From Blastomussa wellsi (taxonomy: Eukaryota; Cnidaria; Anthozoa; Scleractinia; Plerogyridae), in assembly GCA_947652115.1 (NCBI GenBank), contig OX393568.1:21290144-21354143 (forward strand): DNA of 64,000 nt. The letters are read 5' to 3'. Positions within the stretch are counted from its first letter, which is position 1. Every line of letters begins with the position of its first letter. Shown in pieces: positions 1 through 13,500 of this stretch. Made by a program: the position numbers and the translations under genes. The notes beneath the pieces were generated by a model that saw only the letters and a list, made by a program, of their open reading frames with translations, was not told the origin of the DNA and ran no database searches.

Positions 1-90
1 ATTGAAGAAAAGCTGCTACATCCTGGCACTGCAGGAAGAGAAGTAAATGTCATAACTTGCAGCTCATTATGTTATACAATAAAGTGACTT
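1..90 (+). other. Possible 3' end of an upstream plus-strand gene
   Basis: The first bases read as an open frame of about 28 codons from the window edge to a TGA at 91-93, and an AATAAA hexamer lies at about 80-85, just before that stop. This would fit a last exon or 3'UTR of a gene whose body lies left of the window. The peptide is too short to recognise and the frame could be chance. From 94 to about 480 I see only AT-rich non-coding sequence. Confidence 0.2.
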
Positions 91-483
91 TAAACAGGTC
101 CTCTTGTGACATTTTCCATACTACTGTAGGGTCCGGAATTAAATTTTTGGCCTTGAGGCTGGCTGGAAATTAATAAAAAGTTTTGGTCTCCAGCTAGCAA
201 TCTGTGGTTGCCAAAATTTTTCTTCTTTCTGGCAGCGAAACTCGTCATTACTATATTGTAGATAACAGGAAAATCCCTTTCAATTCTATTTCCGAATTAG
301 CAGCAAGATATAAAGTCAGTTGCTGTCATTGTTGGCAAGGCAATCTAAATTAATTTTTATGTCAGTGTAGTCACGTTGGTTAAATGCATAGCACAATGAA
401 GTACATATAGTCCTCCAGTTGCCCACTGGATTTCCATATATCCCGATAATTAAACATGCATACAATATCTTATTGCGTTCTAC

Positions 484-818
484 TCATGACTGCAGTGTTG
501 TTCGTGTGTAAAGACTTTGCATGCACACTCCACGAGATCTTGTGAGTAAAACAAAAAGATCTTGTGAGTGTGATAGTCGATTGTGGGAGGAGAGGGTAAA
601 CATTGCCATTCGATTTGACGGCAGTGAGGATATATGTGTCACATTATGATATAATTTTAATTGATAAAATGTCTCCCAACTAGCATTTTTTTCTATTAGT
701 TTCCTCAGTAAAATAGACAAAAATCGACAATCTCCTAGATCTGAGTTTGGGAGGAGATCAAGCTTTACCATTTCAACAAGGATGTCTTGCGGTAATCTAT
801 TCAAGGCTTCTACCGCAG
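484..818 (-). CDS. Putative exon with F-box-like motif
   Basis: On the minus strand an open frame of more than 100 codons begins after a plausible acceptor (pyrimidine-rich tract ending GATCGCCAG, near 820) and closes at 484. Its first half has the spacing of an F-box: LPQDILVEM, then LGDCRFLSILL, then RKLIEKNASWETFY, i.e. LP, a buried aliphatic series, and the late Trp seen in SKP1-binding F-boxes. The second half (after about residue 60) has no recognisable pattern and may be read-through intron. I found no matching neighbouring exons and no good donor, so this may be the last exon of a divergent gene or a pseudo-exon. If real, it would be divergent from INTS9 and share its promoter region. 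Confidence 0.3.
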
Positions 819-1125
819 AATTAAAACCTGGCGATCAAACAGCAACAAAAAGAAGGTGAGCATTCATAAAATTTGCCCGCTAATGCAAAATCGACCTTAA
901 ACTTCAAGAAAACCATAAAATACCTTGAGGTACATCGGTGAAGACTTGTGACATCTTCATTCCTTGCTGTGTGAGCCGACTTGCATTTGAGCAGCGGGTT
1001 TATGTAAAGAAGTTTAGGCTCTGTTTATGTATCAGCAAAGTGTTTCGAGAGTTAGACGAGGTAGACTGGGTTCTATACGAACTTTTCGAAATACACTCCT
1101 GTCCAGCGGCTACATTCTGAAATCC

Positions 1126-1161
1126 AAAATGGCGGTCAAAAGCAGTAGTCAAGGATTTTGA
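1126..1161 (+). promoter_or_regulatory. YY1-like motif overlapping a 10-codon uORF upstream of INTS9
   Basis: AAAATGGCGG at 1126-1135 matches the promoter-proximal YY1 consensus (AANATGGCGG). The ATG inside it opens a short frame, MAVKSSSQGF then TGA (1129-1161), ending 32 bases before the INTS9 ATG at 1194. If the transcript starts upstream of 1126 this is a uORF; if it starts within or after it, only the YY1-type role applies. A similar AAGATGGCGCG surrounds the COMMD5 start codon. Confidence 0.4.
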
Positions 1162-1193
1162 AAAAACTTTGGAGTACTTAATCCAGACGAAAT

Positions 1194-4100
1194 ATGAAGT
1201 TGGTAAGAAATAAAGTTATCGAATCATTATTTAGTGATTTCAATATTTTGCTTGTAAATTTAGGCGTCTGTGTTTTTTTTTCAGTATTCTTTAGGCAGAA
1301 CAAGTTCGGCGCCATGTCTTGTTCTGCAGTTCAAAGGTGTCAGTATCATGTTGGATTGTTCGCTGGATATGTCTACACTGCAGCACTTTATTCCTCTTTC
1401 TTTGGTGAACAAGTCAGTTTGTTGATATTAATCGACTTTTCATGTTTTCCGATTTTAAGCTGTATACGTACAGGCGTCTGTACATTTTCGCTGTGTATGC
1501 ATGTACCCTGCTAAACCGGCAGATTTCTTTTGCAGGTCACAAGTCAGAGGTAGGAAAAAAAAAGAAAACTCAGCAATTACAGAATTACAAACTCCTATTT
1601 AAACGAGCACCAGGGCCCCCGAATTCTGTAATTATTGAGTTTTCCTTTTTTTTCTACCTGTGACCTGCAGATGAAACCTGCCATGCCGTTTGCATGCATT
1701 GTATACTAAACCAATTAAGGTCAATTCCATGTGAAGTTCACGCCGAGGATTCGCAGAACATATGCCAAGATTTTAAAGGATTGTACAGATTACACAGAAT
1801 TAAATGTAAGAAGATATTTGTTTTAAACGCATCTCATCCTTTTTGCCTGTACTCAGGCAGAGTTGTGAAGTGTGTGTGTTTGCTTTAATTTGTGTTGTTT
1901 ATGCCTCATTCTTCCCACCCAACCCCCTTTACCTCCACCCCTCAACTAAAATAGTCTCAAATTCAAGGCAAATTCAGGTCCCCCTCTCAGGGGTTTCAGA
2001 ACAAGGTGGCAGGTTCCAGAATTCCACCGGCTACTTAACTATTATGCCGCCGGCTACTCTGGTCATAGCAATCAGCTTTTGACCAAAAAGCTCACTTATA
2101 ACAGCCGCCTACTCTACCCGTCAATGACACCTACTTCAAAGCATCATGAAAATCCCTGCCCTCTCGCCCAGTTCTTAAGGTCGCATGCAATATTCTTTTC
2201 GTCATTAGTGAAAGAACAAGCCAGCTGAAATCATGGACCACAAGAGAACTACAGGATATTGAAGGGTTTACTACACAAAATGTAAGTAACCAATACTGCT
2301 TCATACGCGTAATCTACAAAGGGTGAAACCAACACTGCTATGTGCAAATGTCCCTGTGCAGCTGTTAAAATAAGTGCATATTTGGATTAAATTAAACTAT
2401 ATAAGAAAAAGAGTGTATCCATCATTATAAGGCAATAGTCAGTTGGATTTTGTCGTAATATCCACAGGCATTTTAAGTGATGCCAATAGGCCATTTCCAA
2501 GTGCCCTTTTCCCTCTGCTTCAAAATGAGTCTAAGTACGAAACCATTCATATGAAAATGACTTTGATTTGCATGAAAATCAACGTGCAGGTTGAACACAT
2601 AATTTTTCAAATCAAAGTTTTGACACTCAGGCAAAAGTAAACTTGGGAATGGCCTGTTAATGCCTTGCCACTAGCCGCAAAATGTAGGCAATGGTGCTGC
2701 AAAGAGAACCATGCGTGTAGTAAATATTATTAAAGAAGGTTATAGGTGTACGGGCAATTTTTTTGCCGGGGGAGGAGGCAGTGAACCATTTGCCAAAAAA
2801 ATTATCCCACCCAAGTTGCCTTGCCCAAATTTCTTATTTCTCTTGCTGCTCAAAAAATCTGAGCTGCCCAAAATTTGGTGGGCTGCAGCCACCCTCCCCC
2901 TCCCCCCCCCCCCCCCCTTGCCTGCCTTTGTGGTCAATTGGTAAGAAGTAAGTGAGTTGCTGTATAACAAAGCTACGTAAATTAACTGATTTCTTATCTG
3001 TCTCTAGAACTTAAAGGAAATAGCTGGAAAAGTATTCATTGATGTGGAGCCAGAAATTTGTCCTCCAGAGGTAAGGACTTGTGACAAGTTATATAACAAT
3101 GATTCCATTCGCCCTTGTTGGATATGAAGTGATAAAATAACCAACAAGCGCGTAGCGCGAGTTGGTTATAATCACGTCATATCCAACAAGGGCGAATGGA
3201 ATAATTGTTTTAGTAAATTCTCAAACCGGGTTTTGCCGCCGATTTTTATTTCCACAATTTTACAAAGCGTCCGGAAAGAGCATATAACTTCCGGTCACAC
3301 GCGCCCGACTCCCGACTTTCCATATGACGTAAAACTCCGACTATTGGCTCATAGTCAGAGTTTTTTAGCCAATCAAAAAGCTAGAAATGCAATAGTCGGA
3401 GCTGAGAATATACTAAATGCACATATACATGTATGTACAGTCGATAAGCCTTAGCACCTTTTGGTTGCATGTTAAACCATTCAATTTAAATTGATTCTTA
3501 GTACAGCTGGGGCAACGACAAATTGCAACCCTAAAAACTAGTAAACAGCTTCTCCATGACATGTAGTCACAAAACATTCCCTTTGAATTCAAAGTTATGA
3601 GACCTAGGTATTCACTCTCCAAATGCCCCTGTACACAAAATAATAATATATATAATATAATAAAATATATATTAATAATAATATATATAATATAATAAAA
3701 TATATAACAAATATAATGTCGTTCACATTCCTTTTCTTTGCAATCCCGATTCCCTCTCTGAGACTTGTGCGCAGGGAATCATGGCAGATGTATGCATCAT
3801 GCGCACAACATCTTCAAGACTTGGCAGGCAAAATTGAATATAAGCTCCATGATTCCATGGGTGTGCATCTTAGAAGAAGGAATTGGCCATCATAATTTAA
3901 TTGAATACACTAGTTTGCATGTGATTTAAGTGCAAATGTGTAAAAGCCAGTACGATAACTTTACGTTTTCAGAGTGCTTGTAGAATTTCACTTGGAATAC
4001 ATGAAAGTATCCTTAAACTTCTTATGTAAAACTTCTAAGAGTTGTTTCTTTCAAAACAGGATTGTCTTCTTGACTTCTCCAATATTGATATCATTTTGAT

Positions 4101-7100
4101 ATCTAACTACCATTTTATGTTAGCTCTGCCATTTATAACTGAGGTGAGTTTTTATTTATTGTATTATTACATCTGTAAAATTAAGTGTCTCAAGATATTT
4201 GATCAAGAAGAAGCAATATTAATGTTGCAATGTTAATTAATAATTAAAAGTAAAGTGTAAATTAGTTACATTAATATAAATAAACAAGGCTGCTGATGAC
4301 TTAATTTGTATTTTAGTGCACAATATTGCTAAGGCCTTTGTTGTACCTTCCTGTCCATAGCATTCAGGTTTCAAAGGAAAGATTTATGCCACTGAACCAA
4401 CAATACAGTTTGGAAGGTAAACATGTATGGTGCAATGTTATATTTATTTAATCCTCTTTGTGTGTGCGTGCATGTCCGCACATAAGGCCGCATACAATAC
4501 CAGACTATTATTGCTTTCAATTGGCAAAATCTGGTGTCACTGAATGGCATTCAGTGTATTTATTAAGGTAAGGAAGACTATTTCAATAAATGGCTAAGGC
4601 TACATATAAGCTAGATGTGTTTTTTTTTTCATGAAACTTAGCTTCAAAATACTGATCATGACCTACATGAATTTTGTACAATCATGCACCCAGTCACAAG
4701 ACAGGTGCTGTGAGAGTAATTGTCTTGCCAAAGAACACAACACAGTGCCCCACCCTGGGTTTGAGACCATCTAATCCTAAGACTAGCCCACTAACCAAAA
4801 TAGGTCACCACTGGGTTCTCTAACTTGGGTCAATAAGCAAGAGCAGATCTATTTACGTAATGGGGAGGGGTGATGGGGTGAGCAACCCCGCCCACCTCCC
4901 TGACATGACCTGCCGCTTTCTGATATAACTAGTATTCTGCAAATTAAAAAAAAAATGGTTTATTGCTTGTCACATCATTCCTTAGTGGTGTGCCCCTCCC
5001 AAGAAAAATCCTGGATAAGTTCTTCTCAAACTATAATCGAGTTAAAACAAACAAAATCATAACCGTGAAGGAGGTTTGGATATGGTGCAGGTTAAATTGA
5101 GCCTTAGGTTAATTTGTTTTTAAAACTAGGTCAATTTGTTCAAACACTCGAGACAGTGCTTCATCAGCTATCCACATTTTCGACTCTCTTCTTGATGTTT
5201 GGATATCCCGATGAAACACCATCTCTTGTGTTTGATAATATTACATATTAGGTTTTTGCTTCTTGTATCTGTAGAGAATTAATGTTAGAAATGGCAGTGT
5301 ATGCAGAACGTGTTCCAAAAGTTAGCAAAGGAAACATGTGGAAGGACAGTGAAGTTTTAAGGTGAGGTGTGTTACCATGTTATGTTAGTTGAAGAGGCTA
5401 CCGTTATGTTACAGGCTGCCTTTTTGGTTACCATTTTAATATCTTTTGTTGAAAAAGCCATTTTATGATTTGCAAGTGAACAAAGTATTTGAACTGTAAT
5501 GGAAACTCATTCTTGTGCAGACAGATATGACCATTTTAGCGAGGTCATTATGAGCTATAAATAACACTTTCAGAACAACATTGTGTAAAAATTGTCATTC
5601 CAAAATATAAAACATTGTGGGGTTTGGACCTTGAGAAGACGCTGTTTACCGAGGGGAGGGGTATACAATTTTTGTTCCCCATTTTAATTTCATATCTTTT
5701 CATGTCACAACTTAATGGTGTTGCATTTTTCTACTGGTAGAATTTCTTTGTTTGTGTTAATTTTAATTACCGGTATACTAATGTACCTTCATTCCACTAG
5801 TTGTTTTTCCTCCATGCTACTTGCTGGAAGAATTATTGTACCCTTGACAGACATCCTTAACCTTTGGAGTTATTTTTAATTTGTATTTTGCTGCCATAGA
5901 TGTCTTCCTGCCCCTCTTTGTGACTTGAAAGGAACAAAGTCGTGGAAAATTCTTTACAGGTGATTACTGAAATTAGTAGATTGAAGAATCAATGTAGTGG
6001 AATACCAATTTCCTTGAAACCTCCATTTTAAATTAAAATTGGTTTGAGACTATGGTGGTTTCAGAAATCAACTTATACAATAGGTGACTGTTTAAATCCA
6101 AATTATGTGTACCTGCAGATAACCACAGGTACTTGTACCCATGGTGGGTATGGGTAACCATGGTTACTTGAACAGAACTATGGGCACAGATTAATGTGGG
6201 TAAATGTAATTTAGTCGAAGTTAAAATCGAGACAATGCAGGCAGTGGTCTTCTTCATGGTGGTTCGTGTTTGCTGCGTGGTGGCCTGGTAAGTTGCAGGG
6301 GTTTTGGTATTTACAGGGCTCAGGTTTCTGAAAATGATTGTGCATTCACTGTTGTTTGTGTTTGCAAAGCCTTCGTGCTGTTCTCCCCCGTCCTTCCCCT
6401 CCCTTTCAGGTAAGTATCAATATTTCCACTGAACTGCTATTCTGCATCAGTATGATGGTGCTGGATGGTGGTTGCTGCTCACAGGGTTGCCATGGTTACC
6501 TTGGCTCTCGGCTCATACGACCTGTATAGGCACCAACCCCTAACCTCATCTATTGTTGATGAGTTTTAACCATGATAACCCAAATTATGGGTATGGATAA
6601 CCATGGTTCCTTGTACCGATAACTGCAGCTACTTGTATCCAAATTATAGACTCTACAGATGATCACAGTTTTTTGTATCCAAATTATGGGTACAGGCAGA
6701 TAACTGCATTTGCTTGACTGTGCACAAATTATGGGTACAAATTTTTATTCCCAACCTAAGTTTGAAGCTATATTTTTATCCCAGCCTGTCAACTAATGAC
6801 TGTTGGCATATCTATAACACATATAATATCTAGAACATATCTATAACATCTTCCAAAATTATACTTAACCCTTGATATTTCCTGTTTTACAGCAAGCATG
6901 ATGTGAATGCTTTAACATCAAAGATACAAAACATTGGGTATTCAGAAAAAATAGTACGTACTTTCTAAATAATTATTTTATATCACTTCTAAAAGTGGCA
7001 GGACTCAACATGTGATGGCCTAGCACACCATGGATAAACAGCCATCTTATTTAGGGGCAGTGGTGAGAGCGTTCACCTCCCACCAGTGTGACGTGGGTTC

Positions 7101-7457
7101 AATTGTGGCCTGGTACAATATGTGGGTTGAGTTTTTTATCATTAAAAAAAACTTGAGAGTTTTGTTCTTAATTGTGATGTATCTTTCCGTCCTGATTATA
7201 CTTTCTCAAAACTGTAGTTTATATCGTAAAAAATTCAAAAATTGCCTCGGAAATTTGTCCAGAGAAACTTGCAGGTTTACACTTCAAACATTCAAGAGAT
7301 CAAGTGAAATTAGTATTAGCATTAAATTAAAATTAATTCAAGGGCTATTATTACCTTTACATGAATCTGTAGTGGGAAAATTGCATTATACAATAACTGA
7401 CAGAATTCACATGCACTCTTTGGCCGAGAGCTATCTGTAAGGTCAATGAGAGTATAG

Positions 7458-7502
<45 letters not shown>

Positions 7503-10500
7503 GTATAACAATATAATTTGGTTTTATCAAACGGGGTTGATAATGTCAATTGGCCACCGTAAAGAGATTCAAGTGCTGACGTTTCGAGCGTTAGCCCTTC
7601 GTCCGACAATGAGAGTATAGACCATGAAAATGATGAAAGTACCAGTACATGTAACACAACATAGCAAAAACCTGAGAAATTGTCGCCACTTTCTATGAAA
7701 CATAATCTGGTGAGTTATGAAAAGTCAGCTGAAACATGACGAAATTTCCTACACATTTGGCAGCTTCAAGATGAAAACATGCATTTTTTTAAATCTTGCA
7801 AGATGCCACAAACACGCATGATTTTGTACTGATTTTCTATCCATTATTGTATATAAAACAAATGGATGACATTTTTGCATAGAGTAAAACCACTTAATAC
7901 CTGATGGCACTTGAGTTTTGAACTTTTATAAGATCAAAAAGAGTGTTAGACCATGGAAAAATGTAGTCGATTTGTTGAATAATAATGACACAAAGGACAC
8001 AAAACACTGCATACTTACTCTACTATACTAAACATGCACACCTACTTACAATGCTTACTACTCTACTCCCTTAGACTTAATAGAATTACTTACACTCATT
8101 TACTCTTGATAACCTAGAATGACATACACTTCATTACTTTACATAGTATTGTTTTACAAGAAAAAGTGCTTCAATAACATTATGTTACACTGACATACAT
8201 ACTTTATATACTACAGGTACATTACAAACATCACTAGTATTTTGATTACATTTCTTACATTGCTTTACATGTATGTTCCAAAAACTAAAACCTTTGTTGT
8301 TATAATTGAGTTATAAAATATCTGAATGTTTATTAATATTTTAAATATCAATATAAGTGTATTGAAAAAGGTAAAATACAGCACCGTAAAAAGGCGGATA
8401 ATTATAATTATTTACTTAAATCGCTTTTGTAGGACCTGTTTGGTATTCTTAAGCTGACAGCTCTCAGTTCAGGATATTGTCTGGGAAGCTGCAACTGGGT
8501 GATAGAGTCTGACTATGAAAAGGTACGAATCATCAAATGAGTGTTATAGATCTGTTTGTTAAACAGAAGTAAACTGGTAATTTAGTTACTGCCCAGGGAA
8601 CAGGTCTCTGTAGGAAATGCCCTAATGGTTAGCATGCTGGACTCTAGATTAAGCGGTCAGTGTTCGAACCTGGCTAGGGCACTGCGTTGTTCTTGGGCAA
8701 GATATTTTACTCTCATAGTGCCTATGGGTACCAGCAAATTTAAATACTGGAGGATAACCCAGAGAGGAGAAGAAATACTCCTAGTCCCTTGTGTACAAAA
8801 ACAAAGGAAAAACTCCAGTAGTATTGCTCTGTTCGGCCTGATGCAGGCTTTACCTTTGCCAGGGAACCACTTCAACCTGAGAGAGCACCAAGGATTGTGG
8901 ACCAGCTATGGCTGTCACTGCTTCAAACCCAGCCACAAATCATGGCACTAATCTATGAAAGCTCTCAGATGAAAACTCAGAGCTCATTTCCAAGAGGGTC
9001 AAGCCCAATCCTGAGGGACTCAATTGGCAGTTACCCTAGATAAAAAGTATTAAAAGAACCACATCTGCCAACAAAAGTATTATTATTATAACCTGATTTA
9101 TCAGTCTAGTGTAGATTTGTTATGCAACACCTGACTGGCAGCTTTAAACCTTGGGAACACCTTACAATGGCAGGGTTGTTTTATTTTAACAGATCAGCTA
9201 TGTTTCTTGTTCGTCAACATTCACCACTCACCCTCTTCCAATGGACCAGTCCATGTTAAAGAACAGCGATGCTTTAATCATGACCGGAATCACAGAAGCT
9301 CCAACTGCCAACCCAGATGCTATGCTGGGTGAATTTTGCACTCACCTGGGTAAATGCAATTTAAGTGTAAAGTTCTAATATTCCCGTTTCACTGGTGCTG
9401 GTAAAACAACATAAACAATAGCCTGAATTTGGTGTAAAAGTGTGCACTTATATTTGTCTGCGGGCATTATTTGCGAAATCTTTTCTGAGAGTAGGGACCT
9501 TACGAAACCACGACGGCAACGTCAACGAGGACGTCGCCAAACAAAAGATTTAATGAGCAGAACAATAGTCCTGCACGTGTGTTATCCATCTTTGTTCATT
9601 TCTTTGTCGTCCTCTGCAAAACAACGACGTGAAATGAATAAATTCTGCGTGGTGTGGAGAACGTGAACTGCAACGGCGAGTTTTTCATGTTTCTAGTTTG
9701 ACTCAAATGAGCGCTTAAAAATCCAAGTAGAAATAGGCGCTGATACTGATAACCACACTAAACAAATTTTGATAGTTGCGAGATTATTAAGTAGAATTTA
9801 AATGTGTTTTTTTTGTGTACGTCACCGTCGGTGTCACCGTCGTGGTTTCGTAAGGTCCCTAGTGAAGCTGAAGGAAAACTGTGATCTTTGAGGAACAGAT
9901 AATGCCCAACCTTGGACAAATATCAGCATATCTTTTACGCCAAATGGAGACTAATGTGTTTATTATTCTTCAATTATTTTTACACAAGTTCTCTCATTTT
10001 GAGAGACTTTTCTAAATGCTTTTGTTACTCGATCTGTTCAAAATGAGTAGTAATTTAACAATTTACTTGGCAATGCAACTAGTAAAAATGCAAATGTAAA
10101 TCGCAAACTGCAGAATGTCAGCTGGTATTTTGGCTGCATCGCGTGACGTGTTTAGACCAATCGCATGTACAAGAAATATTTGATAAATTATAACTAGGAA
10201 TACGCAGGCGTCCTTTGGGGTTCTTTATGCATTTGTGGGGGAGAAACATGTGACAAAACCCTAAGGACATCTGCGTGGTGGGCTAATCCCTGATCCTTCT
10301 TTGGGTTGTCTGCGAAAAGATGCACTGCTGTGTTATCACACTGCCACAAAAAACAGCACCCTGAATGACCTGTCTGCATTTTCAATCTAGTGTACCAGGA
10401 TTTCTTTCTGTCAGTCAACCAACAATCTCTTGATTATTTAATTTAAATTTATTTGAATGTATGATTTCCAAATTAATATTGAAAAATATAAATTATAGTC

Positions 10501-13500
10501 AGTTCAATGCCACCCATTTTGTTGGAAGCCAATGAACATTCTTTTTGTCTACAGCTACTACTCTACGCAATGGAGGAAATGTTCTTGTACCATGTTTTCC
10601 TTCTGTAAGTTACTATTTATGTAGTAATAAAAATGGTGTATCAAAACATATCAAAAGTTCAGTCAATTTGTCTATTTCGACTCATTTTAATTATTGTGCT
10701 TAACAAATAAAACAGCCCTAAGCATGCCTTGCTCTGTTAGAAAGCACACAAGAAAGTGACAAGAGCACTAAAGAAGCATTAATCAAATTTTGGTACTAAA
10801 AATACCTATGTTTGTTCACACAGGGTGTACTGTACGATCTGTTTGAGTGTTTATACTCGTACATGGATGGTGCCAATCTTACATCTATTCCTATCTATTT
10901 CATCTCGCCTGTGGCTGACAGTTCTTTAGCTTACTCCAATATTTTTGCAGAATGGTAAGAGCAATAAAACGGTTACAACTGAACTGTTTTGGTATTATTT
11001 CAAACGTTGCCGCCAGCTAGCTAATGGCGTCTTTGCAGAATACAACATCCTGTCTTTTGCGAGGACTAAATGAGCTTGGATATTTGTCCCCAGGCATTTT
11101 CTGTTTCAAACTGTGAACCGTCTTAAGTGCATATGAAGGGAATTTTTTGCCGTTTTCAGTTCCCGTACATGTTTAGCAAACTACTGTAAGAAGAAAAATT
11201 ACACTCAATAAAGATTTGAGCGGGTTTGGGGGCTATCATATGGGGTTTTTCTGGCGTAAAAGTGTCCAGAGCCTGGATCGAGTTTCTATTGTGAAATCCT
11301 TAATGTGACGTCACTTTGGTTGCAAAGGGCCGTTTTGGGTAAGCGCTGAGTAGGAACCTCTCACGCGAAAACGTTCCAATTAACTAGCCGTCTTGAAACG
11401 AATAGCCGTTTGTCAACCGTTCGAACGCAATGGGATAAGGTTCTAACTCCTCAATGCCTAGTTTTCCCACTGTCCGCCTGATCTGAGATGCAACCAACGT
11501 GACGTCACGATCTGGTATTTTGACCGCGCAAATTGGCGAACATTTTTGGAGCAAAATGCGGTAACTTTCAAGGCTTATAAAATCGTCAAGTTGTTCTCTT
11601 TCCTTCTCAAACTTTCAGATTCTTCCTTCAACATGTTAAACTTTAGAAATATACATTAGAAATATTTCGCTTCATATGCACTTTAAAAATCTATGAGTTT
11701 CGAGGCGTTGCTGGAGGACATCTTCTCCCAATCACTGCCAGAATCCCTGCAGAATTTGTTGTGTAATCTTGTGCAAGCAGAATTTTTTGGAGTTGTTCAG
11801 TTTTGAAAACTTTGCTGACCTGTTTTGCTCTCTTGTTTTTCTATAACAGGCTATGCCAGAGTAAACAGAGCAAAGTTTATTTACCAGAAGCGCCGTTTCC
11901 ACATGCCGAGGTAGCTTGTTTTTTCGCACGATGTCATATTAACATTGACTATTTTCTATTTGCGGGAAATGTGTTAAGCAAACCCTTCAAATTGTTACGC
12001 CCTTTTCTGTTCACCAGCATGCTTGAGTTATCTTTTGTTCTCTTTGAAACAGCTTGTAAAGTCCGGGCGTCTGAAACACTTTCCAAGCATTCATGGTGAG
12101 CATGTCTTTCGCATTAATTTCTTAAATGCTTGTTATTTAACAGTTAGAGTACGAGCCCGAGTTTCCAATGAGCGGATAGTCAACAAGGCGCAGCCGAGTT
12201 GACTGTCGCTCAAAGAAAATGAGGGCGAGTTTTAGCAAAAACTCTAACGGATTTAGCCTGCGACCAGGCTCCGGCTAGACGGGGTGGGTCGGGGGCGGTT
12301 GGGCACCGTCTCCTACCCAACCCTGGAGCCTGTTCACAGGCTACACAGATTGCATTCCAAAAGCTACCATTTAAAGTACTTTTAGGCCAAAAATAGAGAA
12401 AAATCTTGAGAGAAATGCGCACGCAGTCGTTTCCTATCGGCGAATAGAAACCAGTGGGCGAACCAATCAGATTCACGGATTTTCAATAGAACACAGCTGA
12501 GTTTCTACTAATACCAAACGGTTAGCGCGTTTGACTCGATGTCCAGAATCGAGCGTGGCCTGCCTGAGATATTATGTTGTGTTTTGGGCTAGACACTCTG
12601 CTCTCCACCCGAGAGTAAAAATGGAGTATTGCCTGGAGTCGGTTGTGAATTTCCAGGAGAACCCGACACAATGTCTCACTCGAGGCTTACCTACCTATCA
12701 ACACAAGGGAAAACGAGAGCAGAGACGTTTCAAGACACTCCATAGATGGGGGTGAATAGGTTCGCGGATCAACGGATTTAGCCTAAATAAGCACACGAAT
12801 TGCGGATTTCAGCGAAAAATTAAGCGGTTCGCGGATTTCGAAAATGCAATCGATCACGGATTAGCTGATAATTTTTGCTCGGATTCCGGACTCTGCATGC
12901 TATGAAGTTCAGATCGTGTCCTTGGCGTATCTTCGGTCTTGGTCTCAGCATTATCGTTTTGTCTAATTTATGTTTGGACGAGACCCAAACCACCGCTTTA
13001 AACCACCGCTTTACATCTGACTCGTCCCCAGTCGTCTCCCGCGCTTGTTATTTTTCTGATAAGAGACGACTGGGGACGAGTCAGGCTTTACATTATAACT
13101 GCCGCAAGAGAGCAATGAAACGTAACTTCTTGAAAACTTGCCATCAGAAACGACATCTACCGTACTTTCAGTGAAACTATTACACAGAAAGTTTTCAAGG
13201 AATGTGTTTGCGGATTTAAACGAAAATAGTGACGGATTGACGGATTTGGCCACAAAATAGCTCGTATTGGCGGATTCGCGTACCCCTATTCACCCCTCTC
13301 TTCATACAACAGAAAACGACGATTTTTAGGCAAAATTCAAAATCATAACCCTTGAAATGGAACCGGCGTTTACATTGTAATTGATAAGACCAGATAATGT
13401 GGCACGCTAGGGATCTGTGATATTAATATATTTCCCAGCTACACATAGCTAATGTGGGTATTTGTCATGGTATCCACAGACGGACTGAGCGGCTGTTTCA

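Noticed and set aside
7322..7657. Minus-strand 111-codon frame
   Set aside because: It runs through a copy of the GGTGGCCAATTGACA MITE; the same peptide pieces recur at other copies.
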